This document shows, one piece after another, positions 8,571-18,403 of a stretch of 50,584 nucleotides of DNA. Source of the stretch: Marmoricola sp. Its GTDB lineage: Bacteria > Actinomycetota > Actinomycetes > Propionibacteriales > Nocardioidaceae. The stretch is from the NCBI GenBank assembly GCA_030151765.1, contig JASLCW010000470.1, positions 1 to 50,584 on the forward strand, written 5' to 3'. Every line of letters starts with the position of its first letter. Position 1 is the stretch's first letter. Under the pieces are notes generated by a model that did no database searches, was not told the origin of the DNA, and was given only the letters and a program-made list of their open reading frames with translations. The translations under genes and the position numbers were made by a program.

Positions 8571-9872
8571 ATGGCTCTACCCGATGTCCATACCGGTGAC
8601 GGCCATGTGGCCGCCCACAACACTGAGCGTCATGCAATCAACGACCTCGAAACCCTTGTTAAGGGTGCCCAACTTCCTACCTATGCTGGTGTCCGGAAGA
8701 ATCCGTTCGACGGTTTTATGTATAACGGAAAGCCCAGTAACCTTCGTCGTTTTCGTGCTGCTATGGGTGGTGTGGAGAGTGCTGATTATTGTCAGCGCAC
8801 TGGTTTAGCAATCGACAACTCAGCTTCAGGACAAGGTAATATTTCAGCTGAAATTGTTGTTATGGGCGATTCACTTACATCGACAGTTACGGCCGATAAC
8901 GGAGGCGGCATCAACTGGGCTAATATCTTCGCTTGGCCAGGCTTTCTTCGTCGTTCCCTATACCCAGATATTTCAACTGCTCGTAAGGTCCCTGGATTTA
9001 CTCGAGTAAATTCCGGTTCGTTGCTCGACACCACAATGACATGGAGTTCGGGATGGACTTCTGCGGGTGGCTTGACCGCTATCTACACTAACACCGCTGG
9101 TTCATACTTTCAAATGATCTCCGACGAGAATTGTACTGCGGCTTCTGTATGGTATTATGATTTTGCCGATGGTGCCCAGTTTGAAATGTCGGCCAATGGT
9201 GCAGTTAGTGGTCCTGGTTTCCTCGCCGTTAATTGCAATGGTCCTGCTGGTTGGAAGAAAGCCTCCATCTCAGGATTCGCAGCTACGAAGACGATTAAGT
9301 TTACGAACAAACTTGCTGGGAAACTGTTCATGCCGTCTGGAGCATCACTACATCTTCCAAATGCAATGATCATTCACAACATCGGTCAACCTGGATCCAA
9401 AGCTTCTGGAACGGGCAACCAGTCTTGGCAGAATCAGCCAGGCGTTCAAGACACTCCTTATGGTGTCTTTATCGAACCTAATAACCTTTGTGTTACGGTA
9501 GGTAAAACAGCGCCAGATTTGGTTCTTTGTGGTCTTGGTACTAATGATATTTCTGGCGGAGCCACACCAGCTACAGTGTCTGCCGCAATGACAACCATTC
9601 GTAACATGTGGCCAAATAGTGATTTTGCTTTTATCCTAGCGCATCGATTTAACGACGCTTGGACAACTGACGCTAAATGGCGACCACTCGCATCAGCATA
9701 CTATGATCTTGCTGATACATTGGATGTTCCATTGTTTGACTGGTGGAACCTTCTTGGTGATTACCAAATGACGGTTGATCGAGGTCTGGTGAAGGATGGT
9801 TCTGGCCACTTGACTTTCCGTGGTAATGGACTCGTCGGTTCAGCCATGGCAAGATCACTTCAGCGTGCATAA
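8571..9872 (+). CDS. SGNH/GDSL-family hydrolase tail protein
   Basis: 433 residues, ATG 8571 after AGGAGG. The SGNH fold is shown by block I MGDSLTS (nucleophile Ser101), block III GTND (324-326) and a C-terminal KDGSGHL containing the Asp-His pair (about 409/413). Members are esterases or deacetylases acting on cell-wall or capsular glycans. The first 27 residues (ALPDVHTGDGHVAAHN) match the opening of the glycine-rich protein at 10585 and look like a tail-attachment tag. Between tag and catalytic core lies FDGFMYNGKPSN; residues about 150-290 form a beta-rich insert. It probably trims host surface polymers during adsorption. Confidence 0.88.
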   Translation: MALPDVHTGDGHVAAHNTERHAINDLETLVKGAQLPTYAGVRKNPFDGFMYNGKPSNLRRFRAAMGGVESADYCQRTGLAIDNSASGQGNISAEIVVMGDSLTSTVTADNGGGINWANIFAWPGFLRRSLYPDISTARKVPGFTRVNSGSLLDTTMTWSSGWTSAGGLTAIYTNTAGSYFQMISDENCTAASVWYYDFADGAQFEMSANGAVSGPGFLAVNCNGPAGWKKASISGFAATKTIKFTNKLAGKLFMPSGASLHLPNAMIIHNIGQPGSKASGTGNQSWQNQPGVQDTPYGVFIEPNNLCVTVGKTAPDLVLCGLGTNDISGGATPATVSAAMTTIRNMWPNSDFAFILAHRFNDAWTTDAKWRPLASAYYDLADTLDVPLFDWWNLLGDYQMTVDRGLVKDGSGHLTFRGNGLVGSAMARSLQRA

Positions 9873-9895
9873 GTTTGTAAACGAAGGAGGATGGA

Positions 9896-10576
9896 ATGGC
9901 TAGACTCCTTTGGGACGCCCCCGAGGATCGAGTGTATGAGTATGGAATCGACCGGGGTGTGTTATATTTGAAAGATCCGATTTTCGGTTACCAAACTGGT
10001 ATACCGTGGAATGGTTTGACTGGTCTTAAAGAGGGATATTCTCAAGACTCGACGGAGCCAATCTATCTCGATGGTGTTAAGACTCATGAGATGCAACTTA
10101 TTGGTGAGTTTCTTGGTTCTTTGTCAGCATGGACCTATCCAGATGCATTTGAGAGTGCTCTCGGAATGGTGTCTACTGTCATTGATGGGGCATATTCTGA
10201 TGACCAGCAAAAACAAGCCTTTGGTTTGACATTCAGGACCAAGTATGCCAATCCCATGACAGAACAACTTGGGTATAGAATTCATATTTTGTATACCCAG
10301 CAAGTTTCTCCATCGGATCGCAAGGAAGCAACACTGACCGATGGGGTCAGTGTTATGGATTTCACATGGGATCTTACAAGCATTCCCGAGGAATTCCCTG
10401 GATTTCGTCCGACAGCCCATATAATGCTGGATTCGGCATATTTTACAGCCGCCGAGCTTGCAGTGGTTGAAGGTTGGCTCTATGGGACTGGCGCGACAAA
10501 CCCATTCTTACCGTCAGCACAACAAATTCTTGATTGGTCTGATCCGGTTACTGATATTGTTGAAGAATACGTTTAG
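9896..10576 (+). CDS. Third tail-tube paralogue (tail-shaft or decoration protein)
   Basis: 226 residues, ATG 9896 after AAGGAGG. It aligns by eye with the proteins at 6652 and 7915: LLWDAPEDRVYEYGIDRGVLY, PWNGLTGL, YLDGVKTHE, WTYPDAFE, FGLTFRT, YRIHILY and RPTAHIMLDS. It comes just before the glycine-rich adhesin at 10585, repeating the paralogue-plus-effector pairing seen at 7915/8571. The extended acidic C-terminus (DPVTDIVEEYV) is specific to this copy. Confidence 0.8.
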   Translation: MARLLWDAPEDRVYEYGIDRGVLYLKDPIFGYQTGIPWNGLTGLKEGYSQDSTEPIYLDGVKTHEMQLIGEFLGSLSAWTYPDAFESALGMVSTVIDGAYSDDQQKQAFGLTFRTKYANPMTEQLGYRIHILYTQQVSPSDRKEATLTDGVSVMDFTWDLTSIPEEFPGFRPTAHIMLDSAYFTAAELAVVEGWLYGTGATNPFLPSAQQILDWSDPVTDIVEEYV

Positions 10577-10584
10577 GAGGCGTG

Positions 10585-11421
10585 ATGGCTCTACCAAACA
10601 TTAACGTTGGCGATCCGGGACACGCCACCAGACACAACGAAGAGCGTGATCAGATCAATTTGCACGACACACAAATTGCTGCAAACACTGGAAGTATTAC
10701 TACACTTCAGAACTCTGTTAACGCATTGACGACGGCTGTCGGCGCTAAGAAGATTCTTGGTGTTAAGCGATTTGCTGTGGTGGGAACGACTGCATGGCAG
10801 CCCTTCGTGGAATTTCCATCGCTAACCGGTGTTTTATATCGCATTTGTGCTGGCGGTGGAGGCGGAGGTGGTTGCGCTGCATCTACGGCAGGAAATACCT
10901 CAGTTGGCGGTGGAGGTGGATCTGGGGCTTACGCCGAGGGTTACGCTCCATCAACTTCGCTTGCTTCTACAGAAAACATTACTATTGGTTTGGGTGGTGC
11001 CGGAGGGTCGGCTGGTAACAATACTGGGGTTGATGGTGGGCTTAGTCAGTTTGGATCACACGTAACTCTCGGCGGTGGGCCTGGTGGTCCTGGTGGTGGG
11101 CCCAGCACGGGAACTGCCGCTGGTGTTGCATTTAGTGGAACTGTCACCTCACAGGATTCTACCGTGTTTCTAGCGCAATCTGGTGGTCCTGCAACACTTG
11201 GATATCGTCTTGCCACGACAGCAGTCTCTACCATTGGTGGTACATGCCCCCTTGGTGTTCAGCCCCCAGCGCAAGGTCTGACTGGAAACTCCGCTAACAC
11301 CGGTCGAGCGGGTACTGGATATGGTTGCGGTGGCGGTGGTGGTATTGCGGCAGGAACTGGTGCTGCTCAAGCAGGTGGCGCAGGTCTCCAAGGTTACATG
11401 ATTGCCATTGTCTTCGGATAA
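10585..11421 (+). CDS. Glycine-rich tail adhesin
   Basis: 278 residues; I chose ATG 10585 (AGGAGG at 10576-10581) over the overlapping GTG 10582. The N-terminus ALPNINVGDPGHATRHNEER is the same attachment tag as in the SGNH protein at 8571. A short coiled-coil-like region (about 30-55) follows. From about residue 90 on, the protein is a glycine-rich lattice with runs of four to five Gly, as in phage receptor-binding polyglycine-II bundles. It is probably a host-binding or decoration fibre on the tail. Confidence 0.75.
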   Translation: MALPNINVGDPGHATRHNEERDQINLHDTQIAANTGSITTLQNSVNALTTAVGAKKILGVKRFAVVGTTAWQPFVEFPSLTGVLYRICAGGGGGGGCAASTAGNTSVGGGGGSGAYAEGYAPSTSLASTENITIGLGGAGGSAGNNTGVDGGLSQFGSHVTLGGGPGGPGGGPSTGTAAGVAFSGTVTSQDSTVFLAQSGGPATLGYRLATTAVSTIGGTCPLGVQPPAQGLTGNSANTGRAGTGYGCGGGGGIAAGTGAAQAGGAGLQGYMIAIVFG

Positions 11422-11445
11422 CGTCAAAATGGAAGGAGAAGTTCG

Positions 11446-11832
11446 ATGTATCAGCCCATTACGATTAACTCAAAGGGTTCTTTTAGTAATACAGAGAATT
11501 TTCTCCACCATATGTCACGTCACGACATCCGCTCAACTCTTGAGGAGTATGGGCGAAAGGGTGTAGCAGCGCTCGCCAATGCCACGCCCGTTGACTCCGG
11601 TTTGACAGCATCCTCATGGAACTTTGAAGTTACGAAGAAGCATGGTAAATGGACCATTGCCTGGACCAACGATAACGACGTTGCTGGGCGACCCATCGCT
11701 ATACTCCTCCAATACGGTCACGCGACTGGTACCGGAGGCTATGTGCAGGGTGTTGACTACATCAATCCTGCCATCCGACCGATATTTGATCAGATTGCTG
11801 ACGCTGTATGGAAGGAGGTGACGCAAGCATGA
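11446..11832 (+). CDS. HK97 gp10-like head-tail/tail completion protein
   Basis: 128 residues, ATG 11446 (GGAAGGAG upstream). It has the signature ATPVDSGLTASSWNFEV, an ILLQYGHATGTGGY segment and a conserved DYINPAIRPIFD C-terminus, as in HK97 gp10-like proteins and tail completion proteins. These usually lie before the tail tube gene; here it lies after the tube paralogues and overlaps the tape measure start by four bases, suggesting coupled translation. Confidence 0.78.
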   Translation: MYQPITINSKGSFSNTENFLHHMSRHDIRSTLEEYGRKGVAALANATPVDSGLTASSWNFEVTKKHGKWTIAWTNDNDVAGRPIAILLQYGHATGTGGYVQGVDYINPAIRPIFDQIADAVWKEVTQA

Positions 11833-14800
11833 GTTCGGTTGACAATCGCGTTGTTGAAATGAAGTTCGACAACAACAAGTTCGAGCAAGGAATTCAGTCA
11901 ACGCTTGGTTGGCTCGACAAACTCAAGGAATCCCTGAAGTTCGGCGGAGCCGAGAAGGGCATGCAAGACATGCAGAAGGCAGCCGATGGCTTCAGTTTGC
12001 AGAGCATGGCCGATAACGTCCAGAACGTCTCTAGTCACTTCAGCGCCATGGGTGTCGTATGGTTCAATGTCATTTCGCGGATGACCAATGCAGCGATCGA
12101 TGCCGGTAAGCGGATGGGTCATGCCATCCTTGGACCAATTATCGAAGGTGGTAAGCGTCGCTCACTAGCAATTGAGCAGGCGAAGTTCCAGTTCCAAGGC
12201 CTAGGCATTGACGTCACCAAGGCTATGGACTCAGCCATGCAGGCTGTGGATGGAACCGCCTTCGGTTTGGATGCTGCGGCATCTGTTGCCGCCCAATTCG
12301 GTGCTTCTGGTATGAAGGCCGGAACGCAAATGACGACTGCTTTGCGATCTATTGCTGGTATGGCGGCTATGACAGGCTCTTCATTCGAAGATGTGGGTCA
12401 GATCTATACCACGATTGCTGGTAACGGTCGCTTGATGTCAGAACAGTTGCTTCAGTTCTCCTCGAGAGGTATTAATGCTGCGGCAGCACTTTCCAAGCAG
12501 TTGGGTGTTTCTGAGGCCGATGTTCGTAAGATGGTCTCGGCGGGTAAGATTGACTTCCAGACTTTCTACACTGCAATGGACCAAGCCTTTGGTGCTCATG
12601 CGAAGGAAGCAGGAAAGACGTTTGAGGGTGCGCTTGATAACATGCACGCTGCTCTTGGACGTATTGGTCAGCTGTTTGCCGATCCGATCTACGACAACCT
12701 GCGAAAAGTGTTCTCAGCTGTCACTCCTGTGATCAATGCTGTTAAGAATGCTTTGAAGCCTTTTGCTGCTGAATTCGGACATTTGCTTGATTCCGTGACA
12801 GGTTCTACTGAAAAGCTCTTGGGTGGTTTGAATCTCGGCGGCTTTGATAAGATCGTCGCGCCATTGACAAACGCCATGAAGAACGCGTTCGAGACAATGA
12901 AGAGTATTATGGGCGCTATGCGTGGGGCTATCTCTGATGTGTTCCCACCGACGACCACAAACACATTCGTCAAAATGTCAAAGGCTGTCGAGTCGTTCAG
13001 TGCTGCATTGAAGAGCTTCTTCGGTAATGCTAAGAACCTTGATGGTCTTCGTCGAACCTTTGCCGGATTGTTTGCTCTGTTTGACATCGGTTGGCAACTC
13101 CTTAAGGGCTTGGCTCAGGGTGTTCTGTCGTTGTTTGGTGCTTTCAACTCTGGTTCCGGTGGAATTCTTAACTTCACTGGCTCCATTGGCGATCTTTTGG
13201 TTGCACTTGACAAGGCGATCAAAGAAGGAAATGTCTTTGGGAACTTCTTCAAGTCATTAGGTTCAATCCTTTCGGTTCCACTTACTTTGATCGTCGCCTT
13301 AGCTAAGGCTATCGGCGGTTTGTTTAGTGGCTGGAATAAGAAAGACGCTGATGAAGCCAACAAGTCTATGGACTCAATGTCTAAGAGTGCCAAGGAGTTC
13401 AACAATCTTGGTGAGGGCATTCGCCGTGTTGCTAGTGCTATTTATGGCTTCTTCAAGAAGGTCGGACAAGTTGTAGCACCGGTTGCTAAGTCTGTTGGTA
13501 ACTTCTTGAAGGACTTCATGTCTGCTATCAAGGAATCCTTTAGCAAGGGTAACTTCGATAGCGTCATCAACCTTCTTAACACCGGTTTGTTGGGTGGAAT
13601 TCTCTTCGCTATGAGGAAATTCTTCACGCAGGGACTGAATGTTAATGTTGGTGGTGGAATCTCCGCTCAGATCGTTGGGTCTTTGACTCAGCTTCAGAAC
13701 ACTCTTCGAGTTTTCCAGGTTGAGCTCAAGGCAAAGACACTTCTTGAGATTGCTGCGGCTATTTCTATGATTGCTGCATCTGTTCTAGTCTTGTCGACGA
13801 TCAACGCACAGAAGTTGACGGTTGCTCTGACGGCCATGGGTGTTGGTTTCGGTCAACTCATGGCTGCAATGGCTATTCTTACTAAGATTTCTGGTACTGC
13901 AGGCTTCTTGAAGATCCCTGTGATCACGACCGGATTGATTGGTTTGGCCTCGTCGATGCTACTCTTTGCAACCGCTACCAAGATCATGTCTACCATGGAC
14001 TGGAATGGTCTTGCTAAGGGTATGACTGGTATGGCTGCGACCATTCTTCTCATCTCAGTCGCCATGAAGCCACTCTCTAAGGGGGGTGGGCTTAATTTGA
14101 TCGCCGTTGGTGCAGGAATGACGGCGCTTGGTGTAGGTATGTCCTTCATGGCGGCTTCGATCAAGATATTTGCTGCCATGAGTTGGAAGGAACTTGGTTC
14201 TGGTCTGGCCATGGTAACCGCGACTCTTGTTGGTATCGGTGTTGCGATGCGAGCTATGCCGACTAAGAGTATGGTTGGGAATGCCATTTCGTTGAACCTT
14301 GTTGCATCAGCCTTGATGGGTCTATATTTCGCTGTCAACTCCTTTTCTCACTTGAGTTTGGAGTCGATGGGGAAGGGACTTGCTGGTGTAGCAGGATCAT
14401 TGGTCGTCCTTGCAGGAGCTATGCGTATCATGCCCAAGGGTATGGTCCTTCAAGCAGCTGCTCTTGATTTGGTCGCCATTGCTTTGAATGGGATTGCCAT
14501 TGCGCTCGGTAAAATGGGTGGTCTCAGTTGGGAACAGATTGCACGAGGTCTCACAGGTCTCGCTGGTTCTCTCGTTATCCTGGCTGGCGCTCTTCATTTG
14601 ATGTCTGGAACGCTCGGTGGATCAGCTGCTTTGACTGTAGCCTCTGTCGGAATCCTTGCGTTGTCGAACGCTTTGTCTACGCTCGGTAAGATGTCATGGG
14701 GCGATCTCGGCAAGGCTCTGGTTGCTCTTGCGGCTGGACTAACGGTGGTTGGTGTTGCTGGGTTGTTGCTAGCTCCAGTGATCGTTCCATTGTTGGGTCT

Positions 14801-15998
14801 TGGTGTTGCTTTGACACTGTTGTCTGTTGCTTTGCTTGCCGCCGGTGTTGCCGCCGGTTTGTTCGGCACGGCTTTGACGGTGTTCATTGGGGCTATCGGT
14901 TCCGGCATGACAATGATCATTAACTCGATCAAGGGTGTTATTGATATTTTCAATCTTCTGTGGAAGACAGTCTTTAACGTCTTTACCCAGATTGTTAATT
15001 TCATCGTTACACAAGGCCCCGTGATTGTTGCTGGAATGGCCAATCTTGTTGTTGCGATCGCTAACGCTATTGCGACCATGGCTGTTGGGGTTGCGCAAGC
15101 TATCAGTAACATGATCACCGGAATCTTGAATGTTATCGCATCATCTGTCAAGAACTTCATTAATGCTGGTGGAAACATCATCTTGAACTTCTTGAATGGT
15201 ATGCGTCAGAAGATTCCGCAGGTCATTACTGGGTTTACCAATATGATCATCGATAGCATGGCTAGTATTGGTAAGAATGCTTGGCGATTTGTTCGAGCTG
15301 CAGCAGACACGGTGTTGACTTTCTTGCACGCCTTGGAAGAGAACGCCACAACTTATGCTCGAGACTTCACCGACACTGGTATCAATATCGCCGCAAACCT
15401 GATGAAGGGTATTGCCCAAGGTATCATGGATAACCTCCCTGGTCCGCTAAAGGCAGCCTTGAAGATGTCCGGTGGCATTGCCGGTATGGTGAAGGACTTC
15501 TTGGGTATTGGTGGACCTTCTAAGTTATTCTGTGACTTCGGTCGCTATACTATGGAGGGTTTCGCAGATGGTGTTACAGCTAATGCTTACAAGCCAATTC
15601 AAGCCATGGCCAATGTGAACAACCAGCTTGCTCAATCTGTGCAAACCACATCGCAGATCATGATGGATGGGTTCGATACGAACTTCGATTTGACTCCCGT
15701 GATCGCTCCAGTGGTGGATTTGACAAACATCACTCAAAGTGCTCAAGAGATGACAGACATGCTTCAAACGCCTGTCATCACTGCGGATGTATCTACAAGT
15801 TCTGCAACGGATATTTCAAACCAGAACCAGTCGCTTCTTGCTCAGCAGCAAGCAGACGACACTCAGAACACTGGGACGACGATCATTCAGAACTTCGAGC
15901 AGAACAACACGTCCCCGGACGCGCTGTCTGAGTCGGATATTTACCGCAATACCCGTAATCAGTTGTCTATGGCGAAGGAGGCGTTGGCAGTAGCATGA
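11829..15998 (+). CDS. Tape measure protein
   Basis: 1389 residues from ATG 11829 (GGAGGTGACGC upstream), the longest gene. It sets tail length and is expelled at infection. The N-terminal third shows the tape-measure core, with an FQFQGLGID segment, GTAFGLDAAASVAAQFGASG and AALGRIGQLFADPIYD. Residues about 470-1080 are a long series of Ala/Gly/Met-rich hydrophobic segments with repeated MGxGLxxVAGSLVxLAGAM-like units, probably membrane-active. The region near 1230 (GIGGPSKLFCDFGRYTMEGFADG) is a widespread C-terminal tape-measure motif, and the C-terminus is Gln/Asn-rich. By the usual scale of about 0.15 nm per residue the tail would be near 200 nm (inference). Confidence 0.93.
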   Translation: MSSVDNRVVEMKFDNNKFEQGIQSTLGWLDKLKESLKFGGAEKGMQDMQKAADGFSLQSMADNVQNVSSHFSAMGVVWFNVISRMTNAAIDAGKRMGHAILGPIIEGGKRRSLAIEQAKFQFQGLGIDVTKAMDSAMQAVDGTAFGLDAAASVAAQFGASGMKAGTQMTTALRSIAGMAAMTGSSFEDVGQIYTTIAGNGRLMSEQLLQFSSRGINAAAALSKQLGVSEADVRKMVSAGKIDFQTFYTAMDQAFGAHAKEAGKTFEGALDNMHAALGRIGQLFADPIYDNLRKVFSAVTPVINAVKNALKPFAAEFGHLLDSVTGSTEKLLGGLNLGGFDKIVAPLTNAMKNAFETMKSIMGAMRGAISDVFPPTTTNTFVKMSKAVESFSAALKSFFGNAKNLDGLRRTFAGLFALFDIGWQLLKGLAQGVLSLFGAFNSGSGGILNFTGSIGDLLVALDKAIKEGNVFGNFFKSLGSILSVPLTLIVALAKAIGGLFSGWNKKDADEANKSMDSMSKSAKEFNNLGEGIRRVASAIYGFFKKVGQVVAPVAKSVGNFLKDFMSAIKESFSKGNFDSVINLLNTGLLGGILFAMRKFFTQGLNVNVGGGISAQIVGSLTQLQNTLRVFQVELKAKTLLEIAAAISMIAASVLVLSTINAQKLTVALTAMGVGFGQLMAAMAILTKISGTAGFLKIPVITTGLIGLASSMLLFATATKIMSTMDWNGLAKGMTGMAATILLISVAMKPLSKGGGLNLIAVGAGMTALGVGMSFMAASIKIFAAMSWKELGSGLAMVTATLVGIGVAMRAMPTKSMVGNAISLNLVASALMGLYFAVNSFSHLSLESMGKGLAGVAGSLVVLAGAMRIMPKGMVLQAAALDLVAIALNGIAIALGKMGGLSWEQIARGLTGLAGSLVILAGALHLMSGTLGGSAALTVASVGILALSNALSTLGKMSWGDLGKALVALAAGLTVVGVAGLLLAPVIVPLLGLGVALTLLSVALLAAGVAAGLFGTALTVFIGAIGSGMTMIINSIKGVIDIFNLLWKTVFNVFTQIVNFIVTQGPVIVAGMANLVVAIANAIATMAVGVAQAISNMITGILNVIASSVKNFINAGGNIILNFLNGMRQKIPQVITGFTNMIIDSMASIGKNAWRFVRAAADTVLTFLHALEENATTYARDFTDTGINIAANLMKGIAQGIMDNLPGPLKAALKMSGGIAGMVKDFLGIGGPSKLFCDFGRYTMEGFADGVTANAYKPIQAMANVNNQLAQSVQTTSQIMMDGFDTNFDLTPVIAPVVDLTNITQSAQEMTDMLQTPVITADVSTSSATDISNQNQSLLAQQQADDTQNTGTTIIQNFEQNNTSPDALSESDIYRNTRNQLSMAKEALAVA

Positions 15999-16825
15999 AA
16001 TACGACAGTGTAGTACTCTCATCCGCATTCTCCTCCGTTACTTTCCCCATCACGAAGGTTAAGACAACAGATCAGTTCATTGTTAAGAACATCGATGGTT
16101 TGGACCCCCCAGATATTGACGTTGTCATTGGTAACGTTACGTACCCTGGGGGGTACTACCAAGCAAGTCGGGCTCAAAATCGTCAAATTGTCATGACATT
16201 TGCGTTGAATCCGAATTGGGCAGCCGGAACGAGGGTTGATGACCTTCGCTCGCAAGTTTATGCCATGCTTCCGCTTGGCTGGGAAACTGACGCGGGTGTT
16301 ACTTTCACGATCATGAATGGCGCAACAGCCGTTGCTAATATTAAGGGTTTTGTGAAGAAGGTTGCTACGCCACCTTTCGTGAAAGATCCCATCGTTCAAG
16401 TTACCATTGATTGTTTGTCGCCATATTTCCAATCGCTGGCCACCTATGATTCTGGTAATCTGGTTCTTCCAGTCTCATCAACCAACGGCGTGGGGGACGC
16501 TCCTATGGGGTATACCTTGACCGTTACCATGTCTGCAACGAAGACGGGGTTGATTGTGAATGATGTAGATACTGGAGCTAAAATGCAGCTTTGGTATCCA
16601 TTCTTGGCCGGGGATTCAATTTTGTTTAATACAGTCCCAGGATCGAGACGTATTGTTCTATCACGACCAGCAGAAGCAGCCAGATCTTTGGTTGGATATT
16701 TGACTAATGATTCAGTTTGGCTGCAACTTCACCAGGGTGTCAATCGCCTGAACATTTACGGCACTGGTTCTGGTGGCGTTTCGTCAGCCAGGTTCACCTG
16801 GCAAGCAAATTATTGGGGGGTGTAA
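15995..16825 (+). CDS. Distal tail protein (Dit-like)
   Basis: 276 residues, ATG 15995 overlapping the tape measure stop (ATGA). It is the siphovirus tail component/Dit type: an N-terminal domain with ITKVKTTDQFIVKNIDG and YPGGYYQ, a central FVKKVATPPFVKDPIVQVTI strand set, and a C-terminal beta-rich galectin-like half ending LNIYGTGSGGVSSARFTW. The order tape measure, Dit, next tail protein is canonical. It should form the hub at the tail tip. Confidence 0.85.
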   Translation: MKYDSVVLSSAFSSVTFPITKVKTTDQFIVKNIDGLDPPDIDVVIGNVTYPGGYYQASRAQNRQIVMTFALNPNWAAGTRVDDLRSQVYAMLPLGWETDAGVTFTIMNGATAVANIKGFVKKVATPPFVKDPIVQVTIDCLSPYFQSLATYDSGNLVLPVSSTNGVGDAPMGYTLTVTMSATKTGLIVNDVDTGAKMQLWYPFLAGDSILFNTVPGSRRIVLSRPAEAARSLVGYLTNDSVWLQLHQGVNRLNIYGTGSGGVSSARFTWQANYWGV

Positions 16826-16826
16826 G

Positions 16827-18017
16827 ATGGATTTAGTTAAACTCGACCCAACGACTTGGCTTCCGACAGACTTGATCGAGCGGTATGATCAGCTTGTCTG
16901 GACTGAGCGGTATGTTGAGAACGGTGAGTTTGTTCTTACATCCCCCGATATTAACTACATGCGGACTATGCTCCCAGAGGGTTCGCTACTTAGTCTTCGC
17001 GACTCTGATGAGGTCATGATTGTGGAGACACATCTCATTACCGAGTCTGAGAGTGGCCAGGATGTTGTCAAAGTAACGGGCCGTACATTTGAAACTTTTG
17101 GTGAGAAGCGCTTATATGTTGGTGTGGGTATTAGTGGACAGGCGTATAAGTCTCGTATACAACACTCGACCGCGAGCGCGATTTCTGTATTGTTATGGAA
17201 CTCGTTTGTCAATAGACAAAGTGGAGGCGGATATTTTGAAGCCTTTGCTGCCACCGGTCTACTTGGAAATCCGCGTGGCGCAGGTCTTTTCCCCAATATT
17301 TACGTGACAGATAGCTCAACTGCGGTTGAACCAGCCATTGATTGGTATATCAATCAAGGCAACGTTTACCCCATCATGATGGACTTCATTCAACGTGGTA
17401 CGACTATCGGCTATCGGAACGTTCGTCCCAAAGGATACACTAAATTGGTTGTGACTGTTAATCCATCAACCTACGCTAGAATCCTCACACAACTTGATAA
17501 CATTGATAAATTGTGTATGGATATCTATAACGGTGTCGATCGAACCGATAGTGTCGCGTTCGACGTACTCAATGGCGAATTCAAAAATGCGTCATATTTG
17601 TTCACACAAAAAGAGCGATGCGACTTCCTATGGGTTGGAGCACCGACCGATACGAATAAGTGGTGGGGTGTAGGCATTCCAGTTCTATATGTTCCACCAC
17701 CCGATTTCTCGGGATTTGCATATAAGGAAGTCTATATTCCAGGACCAACGCAAGGTCAATTGACGGATGCGGACTGGGAAAATCTTGCTCGACAGGTTGG
17801 TTTGATCGAGTTCAACAAACGAAACCGCCCGCTTATCTTTGACGGTGAAGTGGACGCACGTGCTCATACCTTTGGTGTTGATTATGGTCTTGGTGACTTG
17901 ATCACCCTCAAGGGTAAGTACGGTGTTTCTAATGTTGTTCGTGTCACTGAATACGTCCGCACAGAGGATGCGCAAGGGGATAGGGGTTACCCAACGCTGC
18001 AGACCATCGTGACCTAA
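16827..18017 (+). CDS. Siphovirus ReqiPepy6 Gp37-like tail protein
   Basis: 396 residues from ATG 16827 (GGGGGGTG upstream). It opens MDLVKLDPTTWLPTDLIERYDQ, then LVWTERYVENGEFVLTSPD and an EVMIVETHLI element, the pattern of the ReqiPepy6 Gp37-like family named from a Rhodococcus phage. The middle carries IDWYINQGNVYPIM, and the C-terminus has YGLGDLITLKGKYG, resembling tail-hub or Tal-type baseplate proteins. Located after Dit, it likely forms the tail tip that contacts the receptor. This family is one of the better hints of an actinobacterial host. Confidence 0.88.
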   Translation: MDLVKLDPTTWLPTDLIERYDQLVWTERYVENGEFVLTSPDINYMRTMLPEGSLLSLRDSDEVMIVETHLITESESGQDVVKVTGRTFETFGEKRLYVGVGISGQAYKSRIQHSTASAISVLLWNSFVNRQSGGGYFEAFAATGLLGNPRGAGLFPNIYVTDSSTAVEPAIDWYINQGNVYPIMMDFIQRGTTIGYRNVRPKGYTKLVVTVNPSTYARILTQLDNIDKLCMDIYNGVDRTDSVAFDVLNGEFKNASYLFTQKERCDFLWVGAPTDTNKWWGVGIPVLYVPPPDFSGFAYKEVYIPGPTQGQLTDADWENLARQVGLIEFNKRNRPLIFDGEVDARAHTFGVDYGLGDLITLKGKYGVSNVVRVTEYVRTEDAQGDRGYPTLQTIVT

Positions 18018-18034
18018 GAGGGGAGGTTATATTT

Positions 18035-18403
18035 GTGTTAACTCAAGACAATCTTGAGTTAGTAATTGCCGTTTTGGTGTCTTTTATTGCCTCCGGGGGA
18101 TTTTGGCAATATGTTCTGCACAAGGACAAAGGTAAATCAGCCACCACTCGCTTGATGATGGGGTTAGCGTATGACAAGATCATGTTTCTTGGTATGCACT
18201 ACATCGAACGGGGTTGGATTTCGAAGGACGAATTCGAAGATTTCCAAAAGTATTTCTTCGAGCCGTACAAAGAACTCGGCGGTAATGGTGTAGCAGAGAA
18301 GATGATGACCTCGATCGGAAACCTCCCACTCAAGACGAATCAAGAGTTGGAGCGCATGGTCGACTACATGATGCAAACCAGGAAGGAGCTCCCAGGTGAG
18401 TGA
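18035..18403 (+). CDS. Membrane-anchored lysis-cassette protein
   Basis: 122 residues with a GTG start at 18035; GAGGGGAGG lies upstream with long spacing. One N-terminal membrane segment (about 8-27, LELVIAVLVSFIASGGFWQYVL) is followed by a soluble, helical, charged domain. It overlaps the holin gene by eight bases. Proteins with this outline often sit just before r1t-type holins. It may be a holin partner or antiholin, but that role is inferred from position. Confidence 0.65.
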   Translation: MLTQDNLELVIAVLVSFIASGGFWQYVLHKDKGKSATTRLMMGLAYDKIMFLGMHYIERGWISKDEFEDFQKYFFEPYKELGGNGVAEKMMTSIGNLPLKTNQELERMVDYMMQTRKELPGE

